The position numbers and the translations under genes are program-made. Below are positions 9,446 through 16,914 of a stretch of DNA of 64,000 bases, in pieces. The notes beneath the pieces were generated by a model, which saw nothing but the letters and a program-made list of their open reading frames with translations, had not been told where the DNA came from and ran no database searches. The first letter of the stretch is position 1; each line of letters opens with the position of its first letter. The DNA lies in assembly GCA_031177685.1 (NCBI GenBank), contig JAPSGI010000006.1, positions 62,001 to 126,000 of the forward strand. Direction: 5' to 3'. The DNA is from Solirubrobacteraceae bacterium. Lineage in GTDB: Bacteria; Actinomycetota; Thermoleophilia; Solirubrobacterales; Solirubrobacteraceae.

Positions 9446-9458
9446 CACGCTTGTGACA
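9440..9458 (+). repeat. TTGTGACA direct repeat
   Basis: The octamer TTGTGACA occurs at 9440-9447 and again at 9451-9458, one helical turn apart, overlapping the end of the oxidoreductase gene and stopping two bases before the transposon end. It could be an old regulator site or chance. Confidence 0.35.
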
Positions 9459-9460
9459 GT

Positions 9461-9490
9461 GGCCTCCGGCACTATCCCCTTGACGCAAGG
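9461..9490 (+). repeat. Left terminal inverted repeat
   Basis: This 30-bp end starts GGCCTCCGG and finishes GACGCAAGG. Its inverse copy is at 11776-11805; mismatches are at repeat positions 5, 9, 10, 19 and 25. It contains an inward TTGACG. Confidence 0.9.
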
Positions 9491-9496
9491 GGCCGC

Positions 9497-9502
9497 TACC
9501 AT
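9497..9502 (+). promoter_or_regulatory. -10-like box before the membrane passenger gene
   Basis: TACCAT lies eight bases before the ATG at 9511, in the leaderless layout. The TTGACG inside the left repeat (9480-9485) is only 11 bases upstream, too close to be a normal -35. Confidence 0.35.
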
Positions 9503-9510
9503 CGCCATGG

Positions 9511-10161
9511 ATGGGCCGTCTGTGGTCAGCCGTGCTCAGGCTCCTGGGAGGCGTCGGCCTCCTGCAATCCGCGATCTGGTCGCTCGGGCTAATGTCGGGC
9601 GCGTTCGCCGCCGGGTTCGCCAACTTCCCGCTTGGGTTTCGCATCGCCCTGGGGATAGGCGTCGCGGGTTTCGTGGTAAGTGCGGCCGGGTTGGCTGTGC
9701 GCCACGTTCCAGCGTTGCAGGGCCTAGGGCGGTCTACCGCCCCCGAGACACTCGGTTTCACAGGTGGGCCCCTGCCATTGGAGCGCGAGTTGCGGCAGGC
9801 CATCGGCGCGGTGCTCGGCGACTTGGAGCGGGTGCGGAGCCGCATGGAGCGCGGCTTAGAGGATCGCGCGTGGTGGCGGCCGTCAAATGCGCTGGGTGTC
9901 GTTATGTGGGACGAGTACGGCGACCGGATCAACGAACAGGGCCACCATGACGAGCACGCGCTCGCGAGGACCGCCGTTCGGCTGTGGGAGGAAGTCAATG
10001 ACGACGCCAAGAAGGCTTGGGAGACCTTCAATGTCCATTACCAGTTCGAACTGCCAACGGGGCTGACCCCAGGGATGGACGCAGACGCGATCCAGCGAGT
10101 CGAAAGGGCAGCACTCGCGTGCCACGCGGCCGAATCCGCGCTGGATCGGATTCAGCGATGA
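9511..10161 (+). CDS. Transposon passenger: two-helix membrane protein
   Basis: The 216-residue protein has two hydrophobic segments (about residues 8-35 and 42-63) and then a soluble, charged C-terminal domain of about 140 residues with an R-A-W-W-R-P-S-N-A-L-G-V-V-M-W-D-E-Y-G block and helical stretches. I do not recognise a family. It starts 21 bases inside the left repeat and runs up to a convergent XRE-type regulator gene five bases away. Its position inside the element and its softer codon bias mark it as cargo. Confidence 0.65.
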   Translation: MGRLWSAVLRLLGGVGLLQSAIWSLGLMSGAFAAGFANFPLGFRIALGIGVAGFVVSAAGLAVRHVPALQGLGRSTAPETLGFTGGPLPLERELRQAIGAVLGDLERVRSRMERGLEDRAWWRPSNALGVVMWDEYGDRINEQGHHDEHALARTAVRLWEEVNDDAKKAWETFNVHYQFELPTGLTPGMDADAIQRVERAALACHAAESALDRIQR

Positions 10162-10165
10162 CGGC

Positions 10166-10402
10166 TCAGCGGTCCAGCTTGTCCGCCTGCTTGACCAGCT
10201 CGACCATCGACACCCCGAGTCCGGAGGCGATGTTCTTGACGGTGGACCACGTTGGGTTTGACAGCCCGCGTTCCAGGCGCGAGAGCGTGCCGGTCGTGAT
10301 CCCGGCGGAGTGGGCTAGGTCCTCTTGGCTGATCGCCTTCTTGGCGCGCAGCCTGCGGATCGCCTCGCCTAGCGCCGGTTGGGCCTGTGAGGGAAGTCCC
10401 AT
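10166..10402 (-). CDS. Transposon passenger: XRE-family HTH regulator
   Basis: The 78-residue protein is almost only a Cro/C1-type helix-turn-helix: L-G-E-A-I-R-R-L-R-A-K-K-A-I-S-Q-E-D-L-A, then G-I-T-T-G-T-L-S-R-L-E-R-G, then P-T-W-S-T-V-K-N-I-A. It should bind DNA as a dimer. It points away from the promoter and small gene at 10446-10641, so it may control that divergent region and perhaps transposition. Helix-turn-helix passengers are known in some IS1595-family elements. Confidence 0.85.
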   Translation of the reverse strand: MGLPSQAQPALGEAIRRLRAKKAISQEDLAHSAGITTGTLSRLERGLSNPTWSTVKNIASGLGVSMVELVKQADKLDR

Positions 10403-10445
10403 GCAGACGGGACGCTGCCGGGTGCGAGCGATTCAGTCCAGGCTA

Positions 10446-10473
10446 TTGACGACTTGCGCTCAATCGCTAGGAT
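10446..10473 (+). promoter_or_regulatory. Sigma70-like promoter inside the transposon
   Basis: TTGACG (10446-10451) and TAGGAT (10468-10473) are 16 bases apart, a good housekeeping-type promoter. It reads toward the 44-residue gene at 10507 and lies in the divergent gap next to the XRE regulator, so it is a likely target for that repressor. Confidence 0.6.
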
Positions 10474-10506
10474 ACGTTCGGGGTGCGGGACGAGGAACTA
10501 ACGCGC

Positions 10507-10641
10507 ATGTGGGACCTACTCGAAGTGCTCGATCAGGAGCTGACCAGCACGTACCCCGACTGGCAGCGGGTCAGGGCGGCAGCGAAGGAGCTGTTGCGCG
10601 GCGTGCGCCGCGCGATGCGGAGACGCCGGCTGCGCCGCTAG
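10507..10641 (+). CDS. Transposon passenger: small basic peptide
   Basis: A 44-codon frame runs from ATG 10507 to TAG 10641. A GAGGA ribosome site (10492-10496) and a strong promoter lie upstream. The peptide has an acidic/amphipathic first half (M-W-D-L-L-E-V-L-D-Q-E-L) and a very basic tail with many Arg. Its stop overlaps the transposase stop on the other strand by three to four bases. No family is recognised. The strong upstream signals argue that it is expressed. Confidence 0.55.
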   Translation: MWDLLEVLDQELTSTYPDWQRVRAAAKELLRGVRRAMRRRRLRR

Positions 10642-11597
10642 GGGTGGCCGTGGCGCTCCATGCGCCGCTTGACCTGACGCATCTCACGTTCGCTGATCCC
10701 TCCCTTGGTGATCGGGACTCGCTCGATCAGCTTGCGGTACGGCAGGGCGTCGCCGTGGAGCATGACCAGGAGGGTGTCGCGGAACAGGTAGGGGTTCTCG
10801 CGCCGGTTGAAGCGGAACTCCATCTCGTCCAGGTAGGCGGGCAGGTGCTTGACGCTGATCTGGTGGTAGGTGCCGATCACGCCCCGCTTGAACAGGCTCC
10901 AAGCCGACTCCATCGAGTTCGTATGCACGTCGCCGCGAACCCACTCCTCCGCCGCGTGCTTGACCGTCTCGTGGCGCGTGTCGCTGTCAGCGATGCCCTC
11001 ATAGCCGCCCCACTCGTCGGTGTAGATCGCTTCGGTGTCCGGGGCGACCGTCTCCCCGATGAAGTTGTGCAGCGTTTCGCGGCCCCGGTTGGAGACGAGA
11101 CGAAGCCGAATCTGGCCCCCGCGCTCGATCGCGCCGACGACGCTGGATTTGTTCGCCTGATACCCGGCGCCCATGCCGGGGCGCTTGCCGCCGATCAGCG
11201 TTTCGTCCACTTCCACGATGCCCCGGAGCAGCGGCTGTTCGTCGTCGCCCATCGCGTCGCGGATGCGGTGCGCGAGATACCAGGCCGTCTTGTAGCTCAC
11301 GCGCAGCATGCGCTGAAGCTGCTTGGCGCTCATGCCCTTCTTGGACTCCCCGATCAGGTAGATCGCCAGGAACCACTTCCACAACGGCAGGTGCGAGTCG
11401 TGGAACAGCGTCCCGGCCGTCACCGAGAACTGGTAGCGGCATGAGTCGCAATCGAACTGGTTGCGCTTCACGATGCGCGAGATGGTGGTGCCCTCGCAAC
11501 GCGGGCACACCACGCCATCGGGCCAGCGCAGGGCTTCCAGGTAGGCGCGGCACTTGTCCTCGGAGCCGAAGCGCTCGATCAACTCCGGCAGGTTCAT
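10638..11597 (-). CDS. IS1595-family transposase
   Basis: The 319-residue protein has an N-terminal zinc ribbon (C-P-R-C-E-G ... C-D-S-C-R), the H-L-P-L-W-K-W-F-L-A-I-Y-L helix, and the ISXO2-like DDE catalytic domain: V-D-E-T-L-I-G-G-K, the second Asp in Y-T-D-E-W-G-G-Y, and N-S-M-E-S-A-W-S-L-F-K-R-G ... Y-H-Q-I-S-V-K-H-L. The frame is intact, so the element may still be active. ATG 11597 is preferred because it starts at the usual distance from the zinc ribbon; the frame is open back to GTG 11642. A near-consensus promoter in the right terminal repeat reads into it. Confidence 0.95.
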   Translation of the reverse strand: MNLPELIERFGSEDKCRAYLEALRWPDGVVCPRCEGTTISRIVKRNQFDCDSCRYQFSVTAGTLFHDSHLPLWKWFLAIYLIGESKKGMSAKQLQRMLRVSYKTAWYLAHRIRDAMGDDEQPLLRGIVEVDETLIGGKRPGMGAGYQANKSSVVGAIERGGQIRLRLVSNRGRETLHNFIGETVAPDTEAIYTDEWGGYEGIADSDTRHETVKHAAEEWVRGDVHTNSMESAWSLFKRGVIGTYHQISVKHLPAYLDEMEFRFNRRENPYLFRDTLLVMLHGDALPYRKLIERVPITKGGISEREMRQVKRRMERHGHP

Positions 11598-11615
11598 CTC
11601 GGAGGTCACAGGCAC

Positions 11616-11771
11616 ATGCCTAGACGCAAGAAGCCCCCACACGAACTCACCACGGACGAGGCGCTACGCAAGTTGTTCCCCAAAGAAGTCCGCGAATCAG
11701 CAAAGAAAGAAGCGCGAAAGGCCAGCAAGGAAGGGGAAAAGAAGGACACTAAGAAGGATTCTAGGGAGTGA
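11616..11771 (+). CDS. Transposon passenger: small Lys-rich protein
   Basis: A 51-codon frame runs from ATG 11616 to TGA 11771, just before the right terminal repeat. GGAGG (11601-11605) is ten bases upstream. The peptide opens M-P-R-R-K-K-P-P-H-E-L-T-T-D-E-A-L, then L-F-P-K-E-V, and ends in a Lys/Glu-rich tail. It is divergent from the transposase with only 18 bases between the starts. From memory, similar short 'R-K-K-P-P-x-E-L-T-T-x-E-A' peptides accompany IS1595-type transposases, but I cannot check this here. Role unknown; DNA or RNA binding is a guess from charge. Confidence 0.7.
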   Translation: MPRRKKPPHELTTDEALRKLFPKEVRESAKKEARKASKEGEKKDTKKDSRE

Positions 11772-11786
11772 TCTACCTTGTGTCAA
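11758..11786 (-). promoter_or_regulatory. Transposase promoter in the right terminal repeat
   Basis: Reading leftward, TTGACA (11786-11781) lies inside the right repeat and TAGAAT (11763-11758) just inside the element, with a 17-base spacer. This is the best sigma70 match in the window and it drives the transposase. Transposase binding at the repeat could therefore repress its own gene. Confidence 0.75.
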
Positions 11787-11805
11787 AGGGATAGTATCGG
11801 TGGCC
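11776..11805 (-). repeat. Right terminal inverted repeat
   Basis: The inverse copy of 9461-9490, matching at 25 of 30 bases. Read inward it begins GGCCACCG and ends GACACAAGG. Confidence 0.9.
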
Positions 11806-11823
11806 TCATGGCCCGGCGGGGCC

Positions 11824-11829
11824 TAGGCT
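11824..11829 (+). promoter_or_regulatory. -10-like box of ndh, leaderless layout
   Basis: TAGGCT lies six bases before the ATG at 11836, just outside the transposon. No -35 is recognisable, and any native upstream element would have been separated by the insertion. Confidence 0.45.
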
Positions 11830-11835
11830 GCCGGC

Positions 11836-13188
11836 ATGGCATGGCGCATCGTCATCGCGGGCGGGGGGTTCGGCGGTCTGTACGCCGCGCGGGAGCTGGA
11901 GCGGCTGCTGCCGGCGCAGTCGGCGCGGATCACGCTGGTCAACGACGTCAACTTCATGCTCTACACGCCGCTGCTGCCGGGCGCGGCGGCGGGGACGCTG
12001 GAGCCGCGGCACGTCGTCGTGCCGCTGCGCGAGGAGCTGGACCGCACGGACCTGCGGCTGGGGTGCGTGACCGGCGCGCGGCCCGAGCAGCGCTGCCTGA
12101 TGGTCAAGACGCTGGAGGGACACTCGGAGGCGATCGAGTACGACCACCTGGTCGTGGCGCTCGGCTCGGTGTCGCGCACGCTCCCGATTCCCGGGCTGGC
12201 CCAGCACGCGATCGGCTTCAAGACGCTGTCGGAGGCGATCGCGCTGCGCAACCGGGTCGTGCTGTCGCTGGAGATGGCGGAGACGCTAGACGACCCCGAG
12301 GCGCGCGCCGCCTACCTGAGCTTCGTCTTCGTCGGCGGCGGCTACTCCGGCGTGGAGGGGCTGGCCGAGCTGCAGGACTTCGCCGCCGACGTGATCGAGC
12401 AGTACCCGCGCTGCCGGCTGCAGGGCATGCGGTGGATGCTCGTGGAGGCCGCCGAGCGGCCGATGATGGAGGTCCCGCCGAGCCTCTCGGACTTCACGAT
12501 GCGCGAGCTGCGCCGGCGCGGGATCGAGCTCCGCGTGGGCCACACGCTCGAGCAGGTGACCGATCGCAGCGCCACGCTGTCCACCGGCGAGGTGGTCCCC
12601 ACCCGCACCGTCGTGTGGACCGCCGGGGTCAAGCCGCATCCCATCGTCGGACGGCTCGGCCTTCCGCTGACCGAGAAGGGACGCATCCGGGTCGACGAGT
12701 TCATGCAGGTGGCGGGCTACGACCACGTCTGGGCGATCGGCGACGCGGCGGCGGTCCCCGACCCGGCGCGCCCGGGCCAGCCCTGCCCGCCCACCGCCCA
12801 GCACGCGCTGCGCCAGGGGCGCACCGTCGCGCGCAACGTGGCGGCCGCGATCGGCGGCGGCCGCAAGCGCCCCTTCCGCTACCGCACGCTCGGCGTGTTC
12901 GTCGACCTGGGCCGCCACCAGGCGGTGGCGCAGACGCTCTTCGTGCGCTGGAGCGGATTCCCCGCCTGGTTCCTCGCCCGCACGTACCACATGCTCGCCA
13001 TGCCGGGCGTGAAGCGGCGGCTGCGGTTGATCGTGGACTGGACGGTGGACCTGCTGTTCGCGCGCGATGCCTCGGAGCTGGGCCAGCTCGGGCATCCCCC
13101 GTCGCTGGAGCAGGAATCGCCCCATGCGCTGATCGAGCAGAGCGCGGGCGGGACCCCCGGAACGGAGCCGGCTCGCACCGGGGCCTGA
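11836..13188 (+). CDS. ndh: Type II NADH dehydrogenase (NDH-2)
   Basis: The 450-residue flavoprotein has two dinucleotide folds: G-G-G-F-G-G at residues 9-14 for FAD and F-V-G-G-G-Y-S-G-V-E-G near residue 160 for NAD(P)H. The T-x-x-V-x-W-T-A-G-V motif and the A-I-G-D-A-A-A-V FAD-site motif follow, and a C-terminal amphipathic region would dock it on the membrane. NDH-2 passes electrons from NADH to quinone without pumping protons. It now starts 31 bases right of the transposon. Confidence 0.9.
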   Translation: MAWRIVIAGGGFGGLYAARELERLLPAQSARITLVNDVNFMLYTPLLPGAAAGTLEPRHVVVPLREELDRTDLRLGCVTGARPEQRCLMVKTLEGHSEAIEYDHLVVALGSVSRTLPIPGLAQHAIGFKTLSEAIALRNRVVLSLEMAETLDDPEARAAYLSFVFVGGGYSGVEGLAELQDFAADVIEQYPRCRLQGMRWMLVEAAERPMMEVPPSLSDFTMRELRRRGIELRVGHTLEQVTDRSATLSTGEVVPTRTVVWTAGVKPHPIVGRLGLPLTEKGRIRVDEFMQVAGYDHVWAIGDAAAVPDPARPGQPCPPTAQHALRQGRTVARNVAAAIGGGRKRPFRYRTLGVFVDLGRHQAVAQTLFVRWSGFPAWFLARTYHMLAMPGVKRRLRLIVDWTVDLLFARDASELGQLGHPPSLEQESPHALIEQSAGGTPGTEPARTGA

Positions 13189-13200
13189 CCGGCGGGCGCG

Positions 13201-13206
13201 TATCCT
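13201..13206 (+). promoter_or_regulatory. -10 box of yqeY, leaderless layout
   Basis: TATCCT ends six bases before the GTG at 13213. No -35 hexamer is evident. Confidence 0.5.
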
Positions 13207-13212
13207 GGGTAC

Positions 13213-13647
13213 GTGACCGATATCGCCGAGCGGGTGAAGGCGGACATGACCACGGCCATGAAGGCGGGCGAGCGCGACCTCACGGGCGCGCTGCGCCTCG
13301 TGCTGTCCGAGCTGCAGAAGGCGGCGAAGGAAGGCGACGCGGACGAGGTCGCCGTCCTGCGCCGCGAGCGCAAGCGCCGCCTGGAGGCGGCCGAACAGTA
13401 CCGCGAGAACGATCGCGCCGAACTGGCGGCGGGCGAGGAGCAGGAGGCCGAAATCATCGCGTCCTATCTCCCGGCCGAGCTGGACGACGACGAGCTGGAG
13501 GCGATCGTTCGCGAGGCGGTCGCGCAGACGGGCGCGTCGGAGGCCAAGGACATGGGACGCGTCATGTCCGTGGCGATGCCCAAGGTGGGCGGACGCGCCG
13601 ACGGCAAGCGCGTCTCCGCCAAGGTGAGGGAGGCGCTGGGAGCGTAG
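13213..13647 (+). CDS. GatB/YqeY domain protein
   Basis: The 144-residue protein matches YqeY: a helical start with [23 protein letters not shown], then [15 protein letters not shown] and the closing [19 protein letters not shown] block. It shares the tRNA-binding fold of GatB's tail, but its own role is unclear. The GTG start is set by the -10 box six bases upstream. Its stop shares one base with the phoH start, so it heads the phoH-ybeY-era operon. Confidence 0.9.
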   Translation: MTDIAERVKADMTTAMKAGERDLTGALRLVLSELQKAAKEGDADEVAVLRRERKRRLEAAEQYRENDRAELAAGEEQEAEIIASYLPAELDDDELEAIVREAVAQTGASEAKDMGRVMSVAMPKVGGRADGKRVSAKVREALGA

Positions 13648-14633
13648 TGCGCCGGCAGATCGAGCTCGACAACGAGGTCGCGGCCGGGCTGGCCGGCTCC
13701 CACGACTCGATCCTGCGCGCGCTGGAGGGCCATCTGGACTGCGACGTCTTCCTGCGCGGGAACGTCGTCACGCTGGACGGCGAGTCCGAGGCGGTGGAGA
13801 CGGGCGCCACCGTGGTGCGCGAGCTGTCCGACCTGATCGCCGAGGGACACGAGATCGCGCCGGGAACGATCGAGGCGGTCACCGGTGCGCTGGACCAGCA
13901 CGAGTCGCCGGCGCGCATCCTCGAGGACGTGGTCTGGCGCCACCGCAACCTGCGCGTCGCGCCCAAGACCGTCAACCAGAAGCGCTACGTCGACTCGATC
14001 CGCGCCAACACGGTGACCTTCGGGATCGGGCCCGCCGGGACCGGCAAGACCTTCCTCGCCGTGGCGATGGCCGTCGCCGCCCTCTCCCGGCGCGAGGTCA
14101 ACCGGATCATCCTCACGCGCCCCGCGGTGGAGGCGGGCGAGCGCCTCGGCTTCCTGCCCGGCGACCTGATGGCCAAGGTCGACCCCTACCTGCGACCGCT
14201 CTTCGACGCCCTGCACGACATGATGGACCCCGAGCGCGTCTCCACCCACCTGGAGCGCGGCGTCATCGAGATCGCGCCCCTCGCCTTCATGCGCGGCCGC
14301 ACGCTCAACGACTCGTTCGTGATCCTCGACGAGGCGCAGAACACGAGCCCCGAGCAGATGAAGATGTTCCTGACGCGCCTCGGGTTCGGCTCCAAGGTCG
14401 TGGTGACCGGGGACGTGACGCAGATCGACCTGCCGCGCGACCAGAGCTCCGGCCTCGTCCAGGTGGGCGAGATCCTCGACCCGCTGGAGGACATCGCCTT
14501 CGTGCGCTTCGGCGGCGAGGATGTCGTGCGCCACAAGCTCGTGCAGCGCATCGTCGAGGCCTACGGCGAGCACGCCGAACGCCAGGCGCCCGAGCTGCAC
14601 ACCACGCGCGCGCCGGACCGCCGGCGGGCGTGA
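13647..14633 (+). CDS. PhoH family ATPase
   Basis: The 328-residue protein has the PhoH core: [11 protein letters not shown] Walker [26 protein letters not shown] and the [10 protein letters not shown] Walker B, then [12 protein letters not shown]. An N-terminal segment of about 120 residues with the usual D-N-E-V-A-A-G-L start precedes it. PhoH proteins are RNA-associated ATPases; the phoH-ybeY-era order is widespread and links it to ribosome maturation. GTG 13647 overlaps the yqeY stop by one base. Confidence 0.93.
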   Translation: MRRQIELDNEVAAGLAGSHDSILRALEGHLDCDVFLRGNVVTLDGESEAVETGATVVRELSDLIAEGHEIAPGTIEAVTGALDQHESPARILEDVVWRHRNLRVAPKTVNQKRYVDSIRANTVTFGIGPAGTGKTFLAVAMAVAALSRREVNRIILTRPAVEAGERLGFLPGDLMAKVDPYLRPLFDALHDMMDPERVSTHLERGVIEIAPLAFMRGRTLNDSFVILDEAQNTSPEQMKMFLTRLGFGSKVVVTGDVTQIDLPRDQSSGLVQVGEILDPLEDIAFVRFGGEDVVRHKLVQRIVEAYGEHAERQAPELHTTRAPDRRRA

Positions 14634-15028
14634 CGCTCGAGGTCGAGGTCTCGGGCCTCGAGCGGGCCCGCGACGGCCTCGCCGCGGAGGACGTCGAGCA
14701 GCTGTGCGCGCTGGCGCTCGCCTCGGCGGGGATCGAGGAGGGCCACCTGGCGGTGGCGCTGGTGGACCGCGAGGAGATCCGCGCGCTCAACCGCGAGCAC
14801 CGCGGACGCGACGCCGCCACCGACGTCCTCTCCTTCCCGGTGGACGGCGCCGGTCCCGCCGCCGGGCCGCGCGAGCTCGGGGACATCGTGATCTGCCCGC
14901 CCGAGACCGCCGACCTGCGCGAGGCGGTCGTCCACGGCGCGCTCCATCTCGCCGGGATGGACCACGAGACCGACGACGGCGAGATGCTGTCGCTGCAGCG
15001 CGAGATCCTGCGCTGGCTGCAGCCGTGA
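14630..15028 (+). CDS. ybeY: Endoribonuclease YbeY
   Basis: The 132-residue protein carries the zinc motif H-G-x-L-H-L-x-G-x-D-H ([11 protein letters not shown]), and the L-N-R-E-H-R-G-x-D-x-x-T-D-V-L-S-F-P signature. YbeY processes rRNA ends and helps ribosome quality control. It overlaps phoH as GTGA at its start and era as GTGA at its end, so the three are translationally coupled. Confidence 0.96.
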   Translation: MTLEVEVSGLERARDGLAAEDVEQLCALALASAGIEEGHLAVALVDREEIRALNREHRGRDAATDVLSFPVDGAGPAAGPRELGDIVICPPETADLREAVVHGALHLAGMDHETDDGEMLSLQREILRWLQP

Positions 15029-15909
15029 CGCGCAGCGGCTTCGTCGCGCTGGCGGGTCGGCCCAACGCCGGCAAGTCGACGCTGGTCAACGCGATCGTGG
15101 GGGAGAAGGTCGCGATCGTGTCCGACCGCCCGCAGACCACCCGCCGCGCGATCCGCGGGGTGGCGAGCGGCGAGGGCTGGCAGCTCGTGCTGGTCGACCT
15201 GCCCGGCGTCCAGCGCCCGCGCGACGCGCTGACCGAGCGCATGGCCAACCGCGTCCGGCGCGAGCTGGGGGAGGCCGACGCCGCGCTGGTCGTGCTCAAC
15301 GGGGACGAGGGCGTCGGCGGGCCGGGCGATCGCTTCATCGCGCGCGCGCTGGCGAACTCGCCCGCGCCCGTCGTGCTGGCCGTCAACAAGATGGACCGCC
15401 TCGACCGCGCCCGGTCGGCGGCGGCGCTGGCCAGCGCGGCCGAGCTGGTGCCCGACGCCGAGGTCTTCCCCGTCTCCGCGCGCACGGGGGAGGGAGTGGG
15501 GGAGCTGGTGCGCCATCTGGCGACGCTGCTGCCGGAGGGCCCCTTCTGGTTCGCGCCCGGGGAGTCGTCCGACCAGCCCGAGCACGTCGTCGTGGCCGAG
15601 CTGATCCGCGAGCAGATCCTGCGCCGCGCCCACCAGGAGGTCCCGCACGCGGTCGAGGTCCAGATCGACGAGATCGACCGCACCCGCGACGACCTCATCC
15701 GCGTCAAGGCCCTCGCCTGGGTGGAGACCGAGTCCCAGAAGGCGATCCTGATCGGGTCCGGAGGGCGGATGGTCAAGGCGGTCGGAACCGCGGCGCGCCG
15801 CGAGCTGGAGCGCCGCCTCGGCGCGCGCGTCCACCTCGACCTCAGCGTCCGCGTCCGCCGCCGCTGGCGCGCCGACGACGCCCTGCTCGACCGCCTGGGC
15901 ATCGACTGA
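15025..15909 (+). CDS. era: GTPase Era
   Basis: The 294-residue protein has G1 at residues 11-19 (G-R-P-N-A-G-K-S-T), the Q-T-T-R switch I, D-L-P-G switch II, N-K-M-D G4 and V-S-A-R G5, followed by a C-terminal KH domain with the K[12 protein letters not shown] loop. Era binds 16S rRNA near its 3' end during small-subunit assembly. The second base of the D-T-P-G consensus is replaced (D-L-P-G), a common variant. It is the last gene before a strong hairpin. Confidence 0.96.
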   Translation: MTRSGFVALAGRPNAGKSTLVNAIVGEKVAIVSDRPQTTRRAIRGVASGEGWQLVLVDLPGVQRPRDALTERMANRVRRELGEADAALVVLNGDEGVGGPGDRFIARALANSPAPVVLAVNKMDRLDRARSAAALASAAELVPDAEVFPVSARTGEGVGELVRHLATLLPEGPFWFAPGESSDQPEHVVVAELIREQILRRAHQEVPHAVEVQIDEIDRTRDDLIRVKALAWVETESQKAILIGSGGRMVKAVGTAARRELERRLGARVHLDLSVRVRRRWRADDALLDRLGID

Positions 15910-15916
15910 AGCCTTT

Positions 15917-15934
15917 TGGGGGCTATAGCCCCCA
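15917..15934. terminator. Perfect palindrome between era and the ArsA-like gene
   Basis: An 18-base perfect palindrome (TGGGGGC then TATA then GCCCCCA) lies between two convergent genes, so it could act on both strands. A TTTT run precedes it on the + strand and no U-run follows it on either strand, so it is not a textbook intrinsic terminator. Confidence 0.55.
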
Positions 15935-15954
15935 GAACGCTCCAGTCGTCGGGG

Positions 15955-16878
15955 TCAGGCGAGCTTGCGCTCCAGCTCGGCCGCCATCGCGTCGAGGTCC
16001 TCGCGGTCGAGCTCGGGCGCGAAGACGAAGGGCAGCGTGACGACCGGCGCGGTGGCGCGCCGGCGCAGGCGCGCCAGCTGCGACTGCTGCCCCCGCGCGC
16101 GGTGACCCTCGGTGCGGGCGGCGGCGAGCGCGTGGCGCGCCGGCGCGGAGCTGCCCGCGGCGGCGCCGACGACCTCCAGCTCGGGCTTGGCGAAGCGGCG
16201 GGGATGCAAGCCGTTGACCACGATCGCGTCGAGCTCCTGGCCCACCGCGTCCGGCAGCGCCCGCTCGAGCTCCAGCGTCTCGTTGACCGGCATCTCCTCC
16301 GGCAGCGCCACCGCGAGGTAGGCGGTGCGCTCCGGGTCGCCCAGCAGCTCGGACACGCGGTCGGCCTGCTTGCGGATCGGCCCGACCCGCGCCAGGCCGG
16401 CGAAGGTGCCCGGCGTGCGCAGAAGCCCGAGCCCGTGTCCCGAGGCGGGCGCGTCCACGATGACCGTGTCGTAGGTCTGCGCGCCCTTGGACCAGCGGTC
16501 GGGCAGCGTCAGCTCCCACACCTTCACGATCGTCGCCATCTCGCGCGCGCCCGGCGCCGCGGCGGCGAAGTAGCGGAAGGCGTCGTTGTCGAACAGCACG
16601 CGGCTGAGCATGCGCGAGCCCAGCTGGGACGCCAGCCAGTCGCGCAAAGCAGCCCACGGGTCGATCGAGATCGCCCACAGGTCCTCGGTCAGCTCGGCCT
16701 CCTCGTCGCCCACGCCCGCGCGGCGGAACACGCGCGAGAGCCGGTCCTGCTCGGCCACCTCGCACAGGATCGTGCGGCGCCCGCGCGCGGCGCAGGCCAG
16801 GCCGAGCGCGGCCGAGACGGTGGAGCGGCCGACGCCCCCCTTTCCCGTGACGTAGATCAGGCGCCGGTCGAGGATCAC
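15955..16878 (-). CDS. ArsA/GET3-like ATPase
   Basis: The 307-residue protein has the deviant Walker A G-K-G-G-V-G-R-S-T at residues 12-20 and D-A-P-A-S-G-H-G as the second P-loop-NTPase motif, matching the anion-transporting ATPase family. Actinobacterial versions normally come as two adjacent genes (the Rv3679/Rv3680 type); only one is present here. Cargo or partner is unknown. The central segment contains the L-A-V-A-L-P-E-E-M-P-V-N-E-T block seen in that group. GTG 16878 is the assigned start, only three bases after a TAGGAT box, so the true start might be slightly downstream. Confidence 0.85.
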   Translation of the reverse strand: MILDRRLIYVTGKGGVGRSTVSAALGLACAARGRRTILCEVAEQDRLSRVFRRAGVGDEEAELTEDLWAISIDPWAALRDWLASQLGSRMLSRVLFDNDAFRYFAAAAPGAREMATIVKVWELTLPDRWSKGAQTYDTVIVDAPASGHGLGLLRTPGTFAGLARVGPIRKQADRVSELLGDPERTAYLAVALPEEMPVNETLELERALPDAVGQELDAIVVNGLHPRRFAKPELEVVGAAAGSSAPARHALAAARTEGHRARGQQSQLARLRRRATAPVVTLPFVFAPELDREDLDAMAAELERKLA

Positions 16879-16881
16879 GGC

Positions 16882-16905
16882 ATCCTAGGTACCCAGACCT
16901 AGAAT
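16882..16905. promoter_or_regulatory. Divergent promoter with inverted repeat, ArsA-like gene / hisIE
   Basis: CTAGGT (16885-16890) and ACCTAG (16897-16902) form a 6-6-6 inverted repeat. The left arm overlaps TAGGAT (16887-16882, minus strand) and the right arm overlaps TAGAAT (16900-16905, plus strand), nine bases before the hisIE ATG. One dimeric protein could cover both -10 boxes. Confidence 0.5.
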
Positions 16906-16914
16906 CCCCGGACG

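Larger units (their letters stand above)
9461..11805. mobile_element. IS1595-family transposon with passenger genes
   Basis: The 2345-bp element is bounded by 30-bp terminal inverted repeats that match at 25 of 30 positions. Inside are a DDE transposase of the IS1595/ISXO2 type on the minus strand and four other genes: a membrane protein, an XRE-type regulator, a 44-residue basic peptide and a 51-residue Lys-rich peptide. Codon use is visibly less G+C-extreme than in the flanks, which suggests transfer. The expected 8-bp target duplication is not seen: the left flank (9453-9460) and right flank (11806-11813) differ. Known IS1595-family members do carry passengers. Confidence 0.9.

Noticed and set aside
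10017-11444. A 475-codon plus-strand frame over the transposase
   Set aside because: It is antisense to an intact DDE transposase with clear motifs and has no domain of its own.
9453-11813. An 8-bp target duplication flanking the transposon
   Set aside because: The eight bases on the left and right differ, also when the end is shifted by two bases.
15911-15935. A classic rho-independent terminator after era
   Set aside because: The palindrome is perfect but the T-run precedes it on the plus strand and none follows it on either strand, so only a hairpin is claimed.
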